A stretch of DNA of 64,000 nt, taken from NCBI GenBank assembly GCA_040754095.1, contig JBFMFO010000012.1, forward strand, positions 1 to 64,000. The letters are read 5' to 3'. A program made the position numbers and the translations under genes. Positions 41,217 through 48,837 of the stretch are shown here, in pieces. The stretch comes from QYQD01 sp040754095 (GTDB lineage Bacteria; Desulfobacterota; QYQD01). The notes under the pieces were generated by a model that was given only the letters and a program-made list of their open reading frames with translations, was not told the origin of the DNA and made no database searches. The number at the start of each line of letters is the position of its first letter. Positions within the stretch are counted from its first letter, which is position 1.

Positions 41217-41645
41217 CTAATGAATGCCGCGCCTTCCTCTGAAACGACGGCGTCCGCGCTCGCAACATCCCGGCATGGCAAAGGCATTCCAATCAACCCG
41301 CCCTGAGAGCCATGCCCGGACAACATCATTCAAATAGCCGGCCACAAATGGGATAACATGAATCCCGTAAGCCATGACCAACGCGTGCAAAGGCCTGGAA
41401 ATAGCGCCGCAGACCAATATCTCGATGTCCAACTCCGCCAGACGAAGCGCCTTTTGAACCGGCAGGTTGTCCGCCAACTGTTCCCGGCTTCCGTGAACAA
41501 CCCGCCCGGACCTGGCCTCAATAATGTAAATCTGCCGGGCAGTGTCAAAGACCGGCGCGATTCGATCATCCAAAGTTGTAAAAGCCACTCTTGTCCCAAG
41601 AGGCGCTTGCCTGGGCGTAGAGGCCTCGCCCCGGCCTATATTCAT
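41217..41645 (-). CDS. NifX/NifB-type FeMo-cofactor-binding domain protein
   Basis: A 142-residue protein of the dinitrogenase iron-molybdenum cofactor-binding family (NifX/NafY-like). RVAFTTLDDRIAPVFDTARQIYIIE, VQKALRLAELDIEILVCGAISRPLHALVMAYGIHVIPFVAG and VVRAWLSG are the conserved fold. A C-terminal CCERGRRRFRGRRG tail is basic and cysteine-bearing. GAGG five bases before the ATG at 41645 decides the start. No nif structural genes are present, so the cargo is another metal cluster or unknown. Confidence 0.88.
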   Translation of the reverse strand: MNIGRGEASTPRQAPLGTRVAFTTLDDRIAPVFDTARQIYIIEARSGRVVHGSREQLADNLPVQKALRLAELDIEILVCGAISRPLHALVMAYGIHVIPFVAGYLNDVVRAWLSGRVDWNAFAMPGCCERGRRRFRGRRGIH

Positions 41646-41705
41646 CCCGCCCTCTAATATTCCGGTGTCATGCATTTACAAACATCTTGACCTGATGTTA
41701 TGGTT

Positions 41706-42143
41706 TTACTTTTTCGCCTGCCTGACAAAATAATCATTAGCCGCCGCATGAAGGGTCGCGGCGGCCAAAAAGGCGCAATGTTCATGGTCTTTCGGCAGGC
41801 CTCCAATGGCCGATAAAATGGCTTCCCCTGATATTTCAAAAAGTTCCTCGGGGTCCTTCCCTAAAGACATTTCAGCCGCGAAAGAGCCGCATACCACGCT
41901 GGGACCGCATCCATCCGTCAGAAAAGACGCCCTGGTCACCCGATGCGCATCGACCTTCAGATAAATCTGCATTTGATCTCCGCAAGTTCCTCTCAGAGAG
42001 GCCCGGCCGTCCGCGTCATCCATTGCTCCCAGGTGGCGGGGATCCCGCCAGCGCTGGTAAGCCTTCTCGCCCCACTCCCTCCTGGTCTCCTCAAAAATAT
42101 CTGATTGAAGTCGTTGTACAAAGACATCCAAATCGTCCGCCAT
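41706..42143 (-). CDS. IscU/NifU-like iron-sulfur scaffold protein
   Basis: A 145-residue member of the NifU N-terminal/IscU family. The three scaffold cysteines appear as GTCGDQM, TDGCGPSVVCGS and HEHCAFLAAATLHAA. The first part, RREWGEKAYQRWRDPRHLGAMDDADG, is typical of the shorter archaeal/anaerobe subgroup. It could assemble or donate clusters to the ferredoxin or NifX-like protein nearby. No cysteine desulfurase is encoded in the window. Confidence 0.87.
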   Translation of the reverse strand: MADDLDVFVQRLQSDIFEETRREWGEKAYQRWRDPRHLGAMDDADGRASLRGTCGDQMQIYLKVDAHRVTRASFLTDGCGPSVVCGSFAAEMSLGKDPEELFEISGEAILSAIGGLPKDHEHCAFLAAATLHAAANDYFVRQAKK

Positions 42144-42164
42144 CACCTTGCCCTCATCCGATGC

Positions 42165-42542
42165 TCACTCAAATACTTCCGGCTGATATCCCTCCGGAAG
42201 ATGGGCCGTACCTTTTACACATGTAATTTCCGCCTCCCGGGCGATACGCTTAAGAATATCATCCACGCCGGCACAAAAACCGCCGCCGGCCACCCATTTA
42301 CCGTCTTCCCGGTGGGCGAAGGTGCAGGTGCACAAATGGATCACATCGGCGCCTTTACTTTTCAGAATTTTTGCCAGTTCCACAACGCCGTCACCCGGGC
42401 ACCGGCAGGTAAACACCCCGACGAGTTCGGTATCCGGATAGCGGGCAAAGCCTTGGGTGGTACTTTTCATACTTTGAAGACAACCGGTAAGGGGACATCG
42501 CTTTTCGTTTTTTCCACAACGGATCAAACCAATTTTTGCCAT
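42165..42542 (-). CDS. CGGC-domain cysteine-rich protein
   Basis: A 125-residue protein; the ATG at 42542 has AAGGAG seven bases upstream. Seen: IGLIRCGKNEKRCPLTGCLQSM, VGVFTCRCPGD, GADVIHLCTCTF and WVAGGGFCAGVDDI. It fits the CGGC family, suspected metal-binding proteins of unknown role. It is the first gene after the sigma-54 promoter at 42638-42653, so it likely leads the metal-cluster operon. Confidence 0.85.
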   Translation of the reverse strand: MAKIGLIRCGKNEKRCPLTGCLQSMKSTTQGFARYPDTELVGVFTCRCPGDGVVELAKILKSKGADVIHLCTCTFAHREDGKWVAGGGFCAGVDDILKRIAREAEITCVKGTAHLPEGYQPEVFE

Positions 42543-42637
42543 TTCATTCTCCTTTCGATTACAAAACAATTACCGGTAGTTCTTGGATGTGATTTTATGC
42601 CTCACTCAATATATGCTTTTCGCCTCGGCTATCATAG

Positions 42638-42653
42638 TGCATAGACGATGCCA
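42638..42653 (-). promoter_or_regulatory. Sigma-54 (-24/-12) promoter
   Basis: Minus strand TGGCAT-CGTCT-ATGCA matches TGGCAC-N5-TTGCA with the essential GG and GC ten bases apart. It lies 96 bases before the CGGC gene. A sigma-54 activator gene ends just upstream at 42784. Confidence 0.7.
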
Positions 42654-42738
42654 TGTTCTAGCCATCGGTTTTAAAAGCATATCTTGCTGAAATATCATGC
42701 TGTTACATGAAGGGAGAGAGATATCTATGAATAACTGT

Positions 42739-42754
42739 GTAGCATGCAGGCTAC
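42739..42754. promoter_or_regulatory. Possible enhancer (activator-binding) palindrome
   Basis: GTAGC-ATGCAG-GCTAC is an inverted repeat centred about 100 bases upstream of the sigma-54 promoter, the usual place for an enhancer-binding protein site. Binding by the adjacent activator is inferred. Confidence 0.35.
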
Positions 42755-42783
42755 CATTACAGTTTATCATAGATGCATAATCG

Positions 42784-44172
42784 CTACTGTACTCTTGAGA
42801 GATGGCTGTGTTGCCGGGGAAGGACAATGCCCAGCTTCTTCATTTTGCGGAAGAGGGTGGTCTTGTGGATGCCAAGTTCTCTTGCCGCCGCCGCTTTATT
42901 GAAGTTGTTGTGTTCAAGGGCGGCGTGAATGACCTGGACATCGAGAATATCATGGGCGGAGCGCAAATCGGAATCCGTATGTGCGGCCTTGCTATCAGCC
43001 ATTAACCCCTCGGGCAGGTGTTCGATGCCGATGCGCCCCTCGTTGCAAAGAATGAAGGCGTGCTCGATGGCGTTTTCCAGCTCACGAATGTTTCCCGGCC
43101 AATCATGGGACATAAGGAAAGACATGGCTTCCGATGTGATTCCATCAATAGTTTTCTGCTGCAACCGGTTGAACCGGGCGATAAACTGGTCCACCAAAAG
43201 GGGAATGTCCTCTTTTCTCCGGCGCAACGGAGGCAGTTCGATGCGCACCACGTTCACGCGGTAATAGAGGTCTTCTCGAAAAAGCCCCTGACGCACCAGC
43301 TCCGACAGGTCCTTGTTTGTAGCGACGACAACCCGTGCATCGACGGTCTCTGAACGGGTTGCCCCTAACGGCTCGTATGTCCGCTCCTGCAGCACACGAA
43401 GCAGCCTTACCTGAAGGGCCGGGCTGACCTCGCCGATCTCATCGAGGAAGACGGTCCCTCCCTTGGCCAACGCGAAACGGCCGGGCTTGTCCTTGTTTGC
43501 GCCGGTGAATGCCCCGGCCTTGTAGCCGAACAACTCCGACTCCAAAAGCGTATCGGGCAAGGCTCCGCAGTTGACCGCAATGAACGGCCCCCGGTTACGA
43601 GGGCTGAGTGAGTGAACCGTCCGCGCCACCAATTCCTTGCCGGTTCCGGTTTCTCCGAGGATGAGAACCGTACTGGGACTGGTGGCGATGGCGGGTAAAA
43701 CCTCGAACAATCGCTGCATCAAAGGACTTCGGCTGGCAAGATCGCCGATCCGAAACTTTCCCTTCAATTCCCGGCGCAGCGCCTCAATTTCGGAGAGGTC
43801 GCGAAAGGTCTCCGCGCCGCCGATCACGTGGCCAGAGGCGTCCCGTAGCACGGCGGTGGAAATGCTGATGGGGATGTGGTTTCCGTTTGAATCGATGATG
43901 TATCCGGATTTCCCGATGATGGGTTTGCCCGTCTTCAAAGTCTCCTGAAGTGCGCAGGCGGCCCCGCACATATTAGAGCGGAACACCTCTGAACATCGCT
44001 GGCCGATCGCTTCTTTACGCGATACGCCCGTGATCTCTTCTGCCGCCCGGTTAAACGAAGTGATACGCCATCCCGAATCCACTGTAAATACACCGTCCGA
44101 AATGCTCTCCAAAATAGCCTCGGTGGGGGTGGGACTCCCGGACCTCATGTTTTTTCTATGGGGCAGGCCCAT
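42784..44172 (-). CDS. PAS-domain sigma-54-dependent transcriptional activator
   Basis: About 462 residues from an ATG with GAGG nearby; in-frame starts up to 44313 or at 44148 are possible. PAS domain (AILESISDGVFTVDSGWRITSFNRAAEEITG) with CGAAC cysteine motif in FRSNMCGAACALQETL, possibly a redox or metal sensor. AAA+ domain with LILGETGTGKELVARTVH, the sigma-54-contact loop GAFTGA, and GGTVFLDEIGE. A Fis-type HTH ends the protein (HNNFNKAAAARELGIHKTTLFRKMKKLGI). It likely activates the sigma-54 promoter next to it, controlling the metal-cluster operon. Confidence 0.9.
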   Translation of the reverse strand: MGLPHRKNMRSGSPTPTEAILESISDGVFTVDSGWRITSFNRAAEEITGVSRKEAIGQRCSEVFRSNMCGAACALQETLKTGKPIIGKSGYIIDSNGNHIPISISTAVLRDASGHVIGGAETFRDLSEIEALRRELKGKFRIGDLASRSPLMQRLFEVLPAIATSPSTVLILGETGTGKELVARTVHSLSPRNRGPFIAVNCGALPDTLLESELFGYKAGAFTGANKDKPGRFALAKGGTVFLDEIGEVSPALQVRLLRVLQERTYEPLGATRSETVDARVVVATNKDLSELVRQGLFREDLYYRVNVVRIELPPLRRRKEDIPLLVDQFIARFNRLQQKTIDGITSEAMSFLMSHDWPGNIRELENAIEHAFILCNEGRIGIEHLPEGLMADSKAAHTDSDLRSAHDILDVQVIHAALEHNNFNKAAAARELGIHKTTLFRKMKKLGIVLPRQHSHLSRVQ

Positions 44173-44366
44173 AACGCCTCGCATCGCTCCCCTGAGGATA
44201 CTTTTCTCTGCGCAGACTGATGTGATGTTACGTCGCGCCCGGAATGCTTTTCCTATGAGCATACTATAATACATATTCCATACGCCTGCAAAAACAAAAG
44301 CCCGGCTATGCAATGCGGACAGATATATGGCAGCTTTATAAAGGGAAAAGATGGAAGAGCAGTCTC

Positions 44367-45089
44367 TTAAAACGGCGTTCTTTTATGCTTACTCCGAAAG
44401 TCAGCGACAACCTGTTTTATATCCTGAATAAATTCTTGTTCGATCGGGCATGTCTCACACTGATAGTTATTCGGGCAGGGAGAAAGTGAAAGTTTACCCA
44501 TGTTCATACGCCGCAGTTTTGGTGTTTCTTCGTCAGGGACCATCTCAATGCACCCTGTCGGGCATATATACGTGCATGAACCACAGCCGATACAGACATC
44601 CGAGGCCACCTTAAAAGGGGTCGCCACTTCGCGTTCCGTACCCCGGTTGGCCAGACCTATGGCCCCAACCCCCACGACTTCTTCACAAAAACGGACGCAG
44701 AGTCCGCACAGGATGCACTCTTTCCCCTCTTTTTTCCGAAAACGGTTGAAGTCAATCCCCATCTGCACGGCCATGGTCTGTAGCAACGGCACATCAGGAC
44801 ATCTCGCCAGCAAAAGTTCCACGATTACCCTTCTGATTTTTCTGACCCTGGGTGTATCGGTAAAGACCTCCATCCCCCCTTCGGCCGGAAAGTTGCAGGA
44901 CGTCACCAACCTGGACTGCCTATTCTGAATAACCTCCACCATACAGAGGCGACACGACCCATACGACTTGAGGGCCTCGTGGTAACAGAGGGTGGGAATA
45001 AAGATACCGGCCTTCCTGGCCGCATCAATAATCGGAGCGCCGCGGTCGATCTGTACCCTTTGGCCGTCAATTATTATGGCTACCTTCAC
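44367..45089 (-). CDS. NuoG-like N-terminal iron-sulfur subunit (BamI-like position)
   Basis: A 240-residue protein; the GTG at 45089 with TAGGAG upstream is favoured over an earlier ATG. It has a [2Fe-2S] domain (PTLCYHEALKSYGSCRLCMVEV) and an Asp/Cys-rich stretch (ECILCGLCVRFCEEVV, CIGCGSCTYICPTGCIE). A terminal CPNNYQCETCP motif follows. There is no molybdopterin part, so it is a hub subunit like those of bifurcating hydrogenases or formate dehydrogenases. Last gene of the NuoEFG-like set; it probably shuttles electrons between NuoF-like and the Hdr part. Confidence 0.88.
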   Translation of the reverse strand: MKVAIIIDGQRVQIDRGAPIIDAARKAGIFIPTLCYHEALKSYGSCRLCMVEVIQNRQSRLVTSCNFPAEGGMEVFTDTPRVRKIRRVIVELLLARCPDVPLLQTMAVQMGIDFNRFRKKEGKECILCGLCVRFCEEVVGVGAIGLANRGTEREVATPFKVASDVCIGCGSCTYICPTGCIEMVPDEETPKLRRMNMGKLSLSPCPNNYQCETCPIEQEFIQDIKQVVADFRSKHKRTPF

Positions 45090-45105
45090 TCTTTTTCTCC
45101 TACGG

Positions 45106-46959
45106 CTATTTGACTCTGATTGCTTCCCGCTTGCATATACTGTAACAGATACCGCACTTAATACACCGCTCACGGTCGATCACATGGGGTTTCTTTTTTT
45201 CGCCGGAAATGGCTTCCTGCGGACATCTGAGCCGACAGAGGGTGCAACCGTTACAACGCTCCTCGTCAATAACATATTCAAAGAGGTTTTTACACACCCC
45301 GGCCGGACACTTTTTATCAAATATATGGGCCTCATATTCATCCCGGAAGTACCGGATAGTGCTGAGCACAGGATTGGGAGCGGTCCCGCCCAGGGCGCAC
45401 AGAGAGGCCGTCGTCATAACACCGGCGAGATCGCTCAATAATTCAATATCACCCCTCTGCCCCCGGCCCTCGCAGATATTTTTCAATATCTCGTGCATCT
45501 GTTTCAGGCCTTCCCGGCACGGGACACATTTGCCGCACGATTCGAACATCAGGAAGTTTATGAAATACCTGGCGACATCCACCATGCAGGATGTCTCATC
45601 CATCACGATCATGCCGCCGGAGCCCATGATGGCCCCGGCCTCCCTGAGACTGTCATAATCGACCGGCATGTCTATTTTACTAATAGGGATACAGCCTCCC
45701 GACGGCCCGCCGGTCTGAACCGCCTTGAAGCGCTTACCTCTTCTGATTCCCCCTCCGATTTCGAAAATGATCTCGCGAAGGGTGGTTCCCATCTCCACCT
45801 CGACCAGGCCCGTATTCCCGACCTTACCCACCAGCGAGAATATCTTTGTCCCCTTGCTTCCGGCCGTTCCCATATCGGAATACCAGGAAGCGCCGTTTAA
45901 AATTATCCTGGGTATATTGGCAAAGGTCTCCACGTTATTCAGGACCGTAGGTTTGCCCCATAATCCCTCGATGGCCGGGTAAGGCGGTCTTGGCCGCGGA
46001 GCGCCGCTTCTGCCCTCGATGGAGATCATGAGGGCGGTTTCTTCTCCGCATACAAACGCCCCGGCCCCCCTGCTTATCTTGAGAGTGAAATCAAAAGCGC
46101 TGCCCAGAATATCCCGGCCCAGAAGGCCGTATTCTTCCGCCTCTTTTATGGCACGGGACAGGTGCGTAATGGCTATCGGATATTCATCCCGCACATATAT
46201 AATGCCTTCACGCGCCCCGATGGCAAAACCGCCGATGATCATCCCCTCTATAATACTATGCGGGTCGCCCTCCATAAGACTTCGATCCATGTACGCGCCG
46301 GGATCGCCTTCGTCACCATTGGCTATAATATACTTCGTGTCACCGGGCGCAGAGCTGCAAATTCTCCATTTTATGCCGGTTGGAAAACCGCCTCCGCCCC
46401 TTCCCCGGATACCGGAAGCGACAACGTTTTCCACTATCTCTGCCGGAGTCATAGCGGTCAGACTTTTTGCCAAGGCGTCATATCCCCCAACCGCTATATA
46501 GTCTTCTATATTTGTCGGATCGATCCGGCCGCTGTTATGCGAAACGACCTTCTTCTGTTTTTTATAAAAAGGGATGTCCTTTTGAGACACGACCACTTCT
46601 TTGGTCGCCGGATGCTTCCATAATAATCGATCTATGACCTTATCTTTTAAGGCAGTCTCGGAAACAATATCCGTAACATCTTCAGCGCTCACCCGGCAGT
46701 AAAAGCTATTAGCCGGCTCGACGACCACAATAGGACCCATTTCACAAAAGCCGTGGCATCCGGTCTTTTTGATTTCTACCTTGTCTTGAAGTCCTTTTTC
46801 TCTTATTTCGTTTTCAAGGGCGTCAATAACCTCCCCGGACCGTTTGGCCCGACAACCGGTGGTGCAGCAAACTCCGATTACAGCCTTTCCCGGATCTTTC
46901 CCGGCAAGAATCGATCGCCGCAATGCTTCCAGGTCCGATATGGTTCTAATCCTGTTCAT
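45106..46959 (-). CDS. NuoF-like NAD(P)H-oxidising flavoprotein with extra ferredoxin clusters
   Basis: A 617-residue protein from the ATG at 46959. Order: thioredoxin-like [2Fe-2S] domain (IGVCCTTGCRAKRSG, KTGCHGFCEMGP), FMN/NAD domain (GIRGRGGGGFPTGIKW, NGDEGDPGAYMDR, GAGAFVCGEETALM), SLBB region, [4Fe-4S] site (ESCGKCVPCREG), and a C-terminal 2[4Fe-4S] ferredoxin (CNGCTLCRLRCP, CIKCGICYSICK). The architecture is that of HydB/HndC-type subunits. It overlaps the NuoE-like gene by 14 bases. The likely role is NADH oxidation or NAD+ reduction for the Hdr/AOR complex. Confidence 0.92.
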   Translation of the reverse strand: MNRIRTISDLEALRRSILAGKDPGKAVIGVCCTTGCRAKRSGEVIDALENEIREKGLQDKVEIKKTGCHGFCEMGPIVVVEPANSFYCRVSAEDVTDIVSETALKDKVIDRLLWKHPATKEVVVSQKDIPFYKKQKKVVSHNSGRIDPTNIEDYIAVGGYDALAKSLTAMTPAEIVENVVASGIRGRGGGGFPTGIKWRICSSAPGDTKYIIANGDEGDPGAYMDRSLMEGDPHSIIEGMIIGGFAIGAREGIIYVRDEYPIAITHLSRAIKEAEEYGLLGRDILGSAFDFTLKISRGAGAFVCGEETALMISIEGRSGAPRPRPPYPAIEGLWGKPTVLNNVETFANIPRIILNGASWYSDMGTAGSKGTKIFSLVGKVGNTGLVEVEMGTTLREIIFEIGGGIRRGKRFKAVQTGGPSGGCIPISKIDMPVDYDSLREAGAIMGSGGMIVMDETSCMVDVARYFINFLMFESCGKCVPCREGLKQMHEILKNICEGRGQRGDIELLSDLAGVMTTASLCALGGTAPNPVLSTIRYFRDEYEAHIFDKKCPAGVCKNLFEYVIDEERCNGCTLCRLRCPQEAISGEKKKPHVIDRERCIKCGICYSICKREAIRVK

Positions 46960-47431
46960 GGGGTGACCTTTTTGACTCCGGATAATATTTCGAAAGAATT
47001 TTCTCGATTTTGCCGGGATGTACGGCGTCGTAATAATCCTTGTCCACCACGGTAACCGGCGCCAGGGCACAGGCGCCAAGACAATTGACCGTCTCCAGCG
47101 AGAAATTACGATCGTCTGTAGTTTCCCCCTCTTCGATATGAAGCATCCGCTTTATCTGCTCCAGATTGCGCTTTGCCCCGCCGAGATGACAGGCGGTGCC
47201 GCAACATACCTTGATAATGTGGCGTCCTCTCGGCTTCAGGCTGAAACACTTGTAGAAAGTGGCGATGTCGAAAATCCTTGTCAGCCTGAGTTCCAGCTTC
47301 CCGGATATGTAGCGAAGCGTTTCCTGCGGTAGGTAATTCTCGATCTCCTGTAAATCCTGCATGATGCCGATTATTTCCGAGTGGCGGTAGCCGTGCTTTT
47401 CCAAAATCTGATCAATCCATTCTGTGTTCAT
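46946..47431 (-). CDS. NuoE-like [2Fe-2S] subunit
   Basis: A 161-residue thioredoxin-like ferredoxin of the NuoE/HydC type. The cluster ligands are in KVCCGTACHLGGA and NCLGACALAPVTVVD. YLPQETLRYISGKLELRLTRIFDIATFYKCFSLKPRGRHII is the conserved helical start. It pairs with the NuoF-like flavoprotein encoded next. The C-terminal residues are highly charged. Overlap with nuoF-like indicates coupled translation. Confidence 0.93.
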   Translation of the reverse strand: MNTEWIDQILEKHGYRHSEIIGIMQDLQEIENYLPQETLRYISGKLELRLTRIFDIATFYKCFSLKPRGRHIIKVCCGTACHLGGAKRNLEQIKRMLHIEEGETTDDRNFSLETVNCLGACALAPVTVVDKDYYDAVHPGKIEKILSKYYPESKRSPHEQD

Positions 47432-47510
47432 TACTCATTCCTCAATTACAACAACATATAAGACATTAAGGCACTTTGGGAACGCAAGTAAATCTTCACC
47501 CTCACCCCAA

Positions 47511-47533
47511 CCCTCTCCCATCGAGGGAGAGGG
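47511..47533. repeat. Palindromic intergenic repeat
   Basis: CCCTCTCCC-ATCGA-GGGAGAGGG, followed by GAGTTTTT on the plus strand. It belongs to a widespread class of intergenic repeats in such genomes; a similar unit is near 59460-59490. On the plus strand it could act as a terminator, but plus-strand transcription here is not expected. Confidence 0.6.
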
Positions 47534-47558
47534 AGTTTTTGGGTTTATTCCCGAACCG

Positions 47559-48053
47559 TCAATCTTTATGTCTTGGCGCCTTAGTGGTTATTTTGGTTTC
47601 ACTATATTTTCGCCAGCAGGGCATGATATGTGTCCCCTGCAGGCCTTCTTTCACCTTCATAAACATGGTGCGACGGCATAGATCCTGTAAACAGGCCTTA
47701 ACCGGCTCCAACCTTTTCAGGAAGTCATCGTCAACGCGTCCCTCGGCCAGGGCCATTTTTTGCAGCTCGGCGGCTATGCGCGCGAACCTTATCCCCTGCG
47801 GACAAACGAAATAGCAGGAGTTGCACCGGCAACAAAACCATATAAGGTCGGAGGAAAGAACCTCATCCCTCATACCCAGAACGATCATGTGTATGATGCG
47901 CCGCGGGTCGAAATCCTCTATAACCTCCCGGACCGGGCACACCCCCGTACATGACCCGCAGGAATAGCAGGGCTTTATCTCCTCCAGGCCTATCTTCCCG
48001 GCGATTTCGTATTTGAAATTAGGATCAGCTTTGGTTAACAGAACTGTTTCCAT
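47559..48053 (-). CDS. hdrC: HdrC-like iron-sulfur subunit with a repeat-derived C-terminus
   Basis: A 164-residue protein with two [4Fe-4S] motifs, CYSCGSCTGVCPVREV and CCRCNSCYFVCPQGI, and the HdrC-like RRIIHMIVLGMRDEVLSSDLIWFCC. No HdrB (CCG domain) gene accompanies it in this cluster. The end, TKITTKAPRHKD, is encoded by a dispersed intergenic repeat (47565-47600) and is not part of the family, so the original stop may have been lost. It overlaps the MvhD selenoprotein gene by 29 bases. Confidence 0.87.
   Translation of the reverse strand: METVLLTKADPNFKYEIAGKIGLEEIKPCYSCGSCTGVCPVREVIEDFDPRRIIHMIVLGMRDEVLSSDLIWFCCRCNSCYFVCPQGIRFARIAAELQKMALAEGRVDDDFLKRLEPVKACLQDLCRRTMFMKVKEGLQGTHIMPCWRKYSETKITTKAPRHKD
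47565..47600 (-). repeat. Dispersed repeat overlapping the 3' end of hdrC
   Basis: Minus-strand GAAACCAAAATAACCACTAA followed by GGCGCCAAGACATAAA is a typical intergenic repeat seen in many environmental genomes. It is translated here as TKITTKAPRHKD. The position just inside the hdrC stop suggests insertion at the gene end. Confidence 0.6.
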
Positions 48054-48768
48054 ACGGCGCTCCGCTCCAGAGATTCCTCCTGCCCAGCGTGTCTATACAG
48101 TACTTGACCCGTTCCGGCGGAAAATTCAGCAATTCCGCCAGCTCTGTGATATCGTTCTTGTCTTTCCGGAGAAACAGGAGGGTCTCAAAAATGTCCATTT
48201 CATCAACCAGCGTTGCCCTCAGTTTTTCTTCGGAGGGAAAATCGGCGTTGCTTTCCTTCATCTCTTTCGCCTGTTTCGCAAAAGCCGCCCGCAGCTTCAT
48301 GCCCTCCGCAGCCATCCTGGCAGCCTCCAGCTTACGGAGCAGAAGCCGGCGATCAACGCCTTCACTCTGCCCTACCGGGCCGAGGTCCCGGATTCGCTGG
48401 GAGAAGTCAGTTACCACCCGGACAAAACGGGGGCCCTCGGCGGCAGAGACCCATTCCAGCCTCACCCTTCCCCTGTCCACTCCAATCTGATCCAGGATGG
48501 TGTGGATTAATTTGATCCTTTTTATGGCTTCGAAATTACCGGACCGGTAATGACATTCGCCAAGGTGTCACCCGCCCACGAAAATCCCGTCCGCCCCTTT
48601 GACAAAACCGTCCAGCATAAAGACGGGGTCTATCCTGCCGGTACACATGACCCGTATGGTCCGAATGTAGGACGGATACTGAAACCGGGCCACCCCCGCG
48701 GCATCCGCCGCCGCATAGCAGCACCAGTGGCATAAAAATCCAAGTATTTTAGGTTGAAATTTTTCCAT
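48025..48768 (-). CDS. mvhD: MvhD-like subunit, probable selenoprotein (UGA at 48568-48570)
   Basis: A continuous 247-residue frame with one in-frame TGA at codon 67. Seen: ILGFLCHWCCYAAADAAGVARFQYP and FMLDGFVKGADGIFVGG-U-HLGECHYRSGNF. Relatives have Cys or Sec at exactly this site (GGC/U-HLGECHY). A 6-bp hairpin starts 17 bases after the UGA. The protein is ~100 residues longer than plain MvhD; the extra C-terminal part ends in a winged-helix-like segment (DITELAELLNFPPERVKYCIDTLGRRNL). BamF of the benzoyl-CoA reductase complex has the same family and a comparable place. Confidence 0.9.
48535..48551 (-). other. Bacterial SECIS-like hairpin after UGA of mvhD
   Basis: Minus strand ATTACC-GGTCC-GGTAAT: a perfect 6-bp stem with loop GGUCC, starting 17 bases after the UGA. 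Loop composition and distance are close to those of the hairpin in the HdrD-like gene and of E. coli fdhF (AGGUCU). Confidence 0.7.
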
Positions 48769-48837
48769 AAGTTACTCACAAAGTCAGATCAAAGCTGAAA
48801 GCTCAAATAAAAAAATCATATTCGTGCTGATTCGTGG

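Noticed and set aside
47476..47814. Plus-strand open frame across the NuoE/HdrC junction
   Set aside because: Composed of repeat DNA and the antisense of hdrC.
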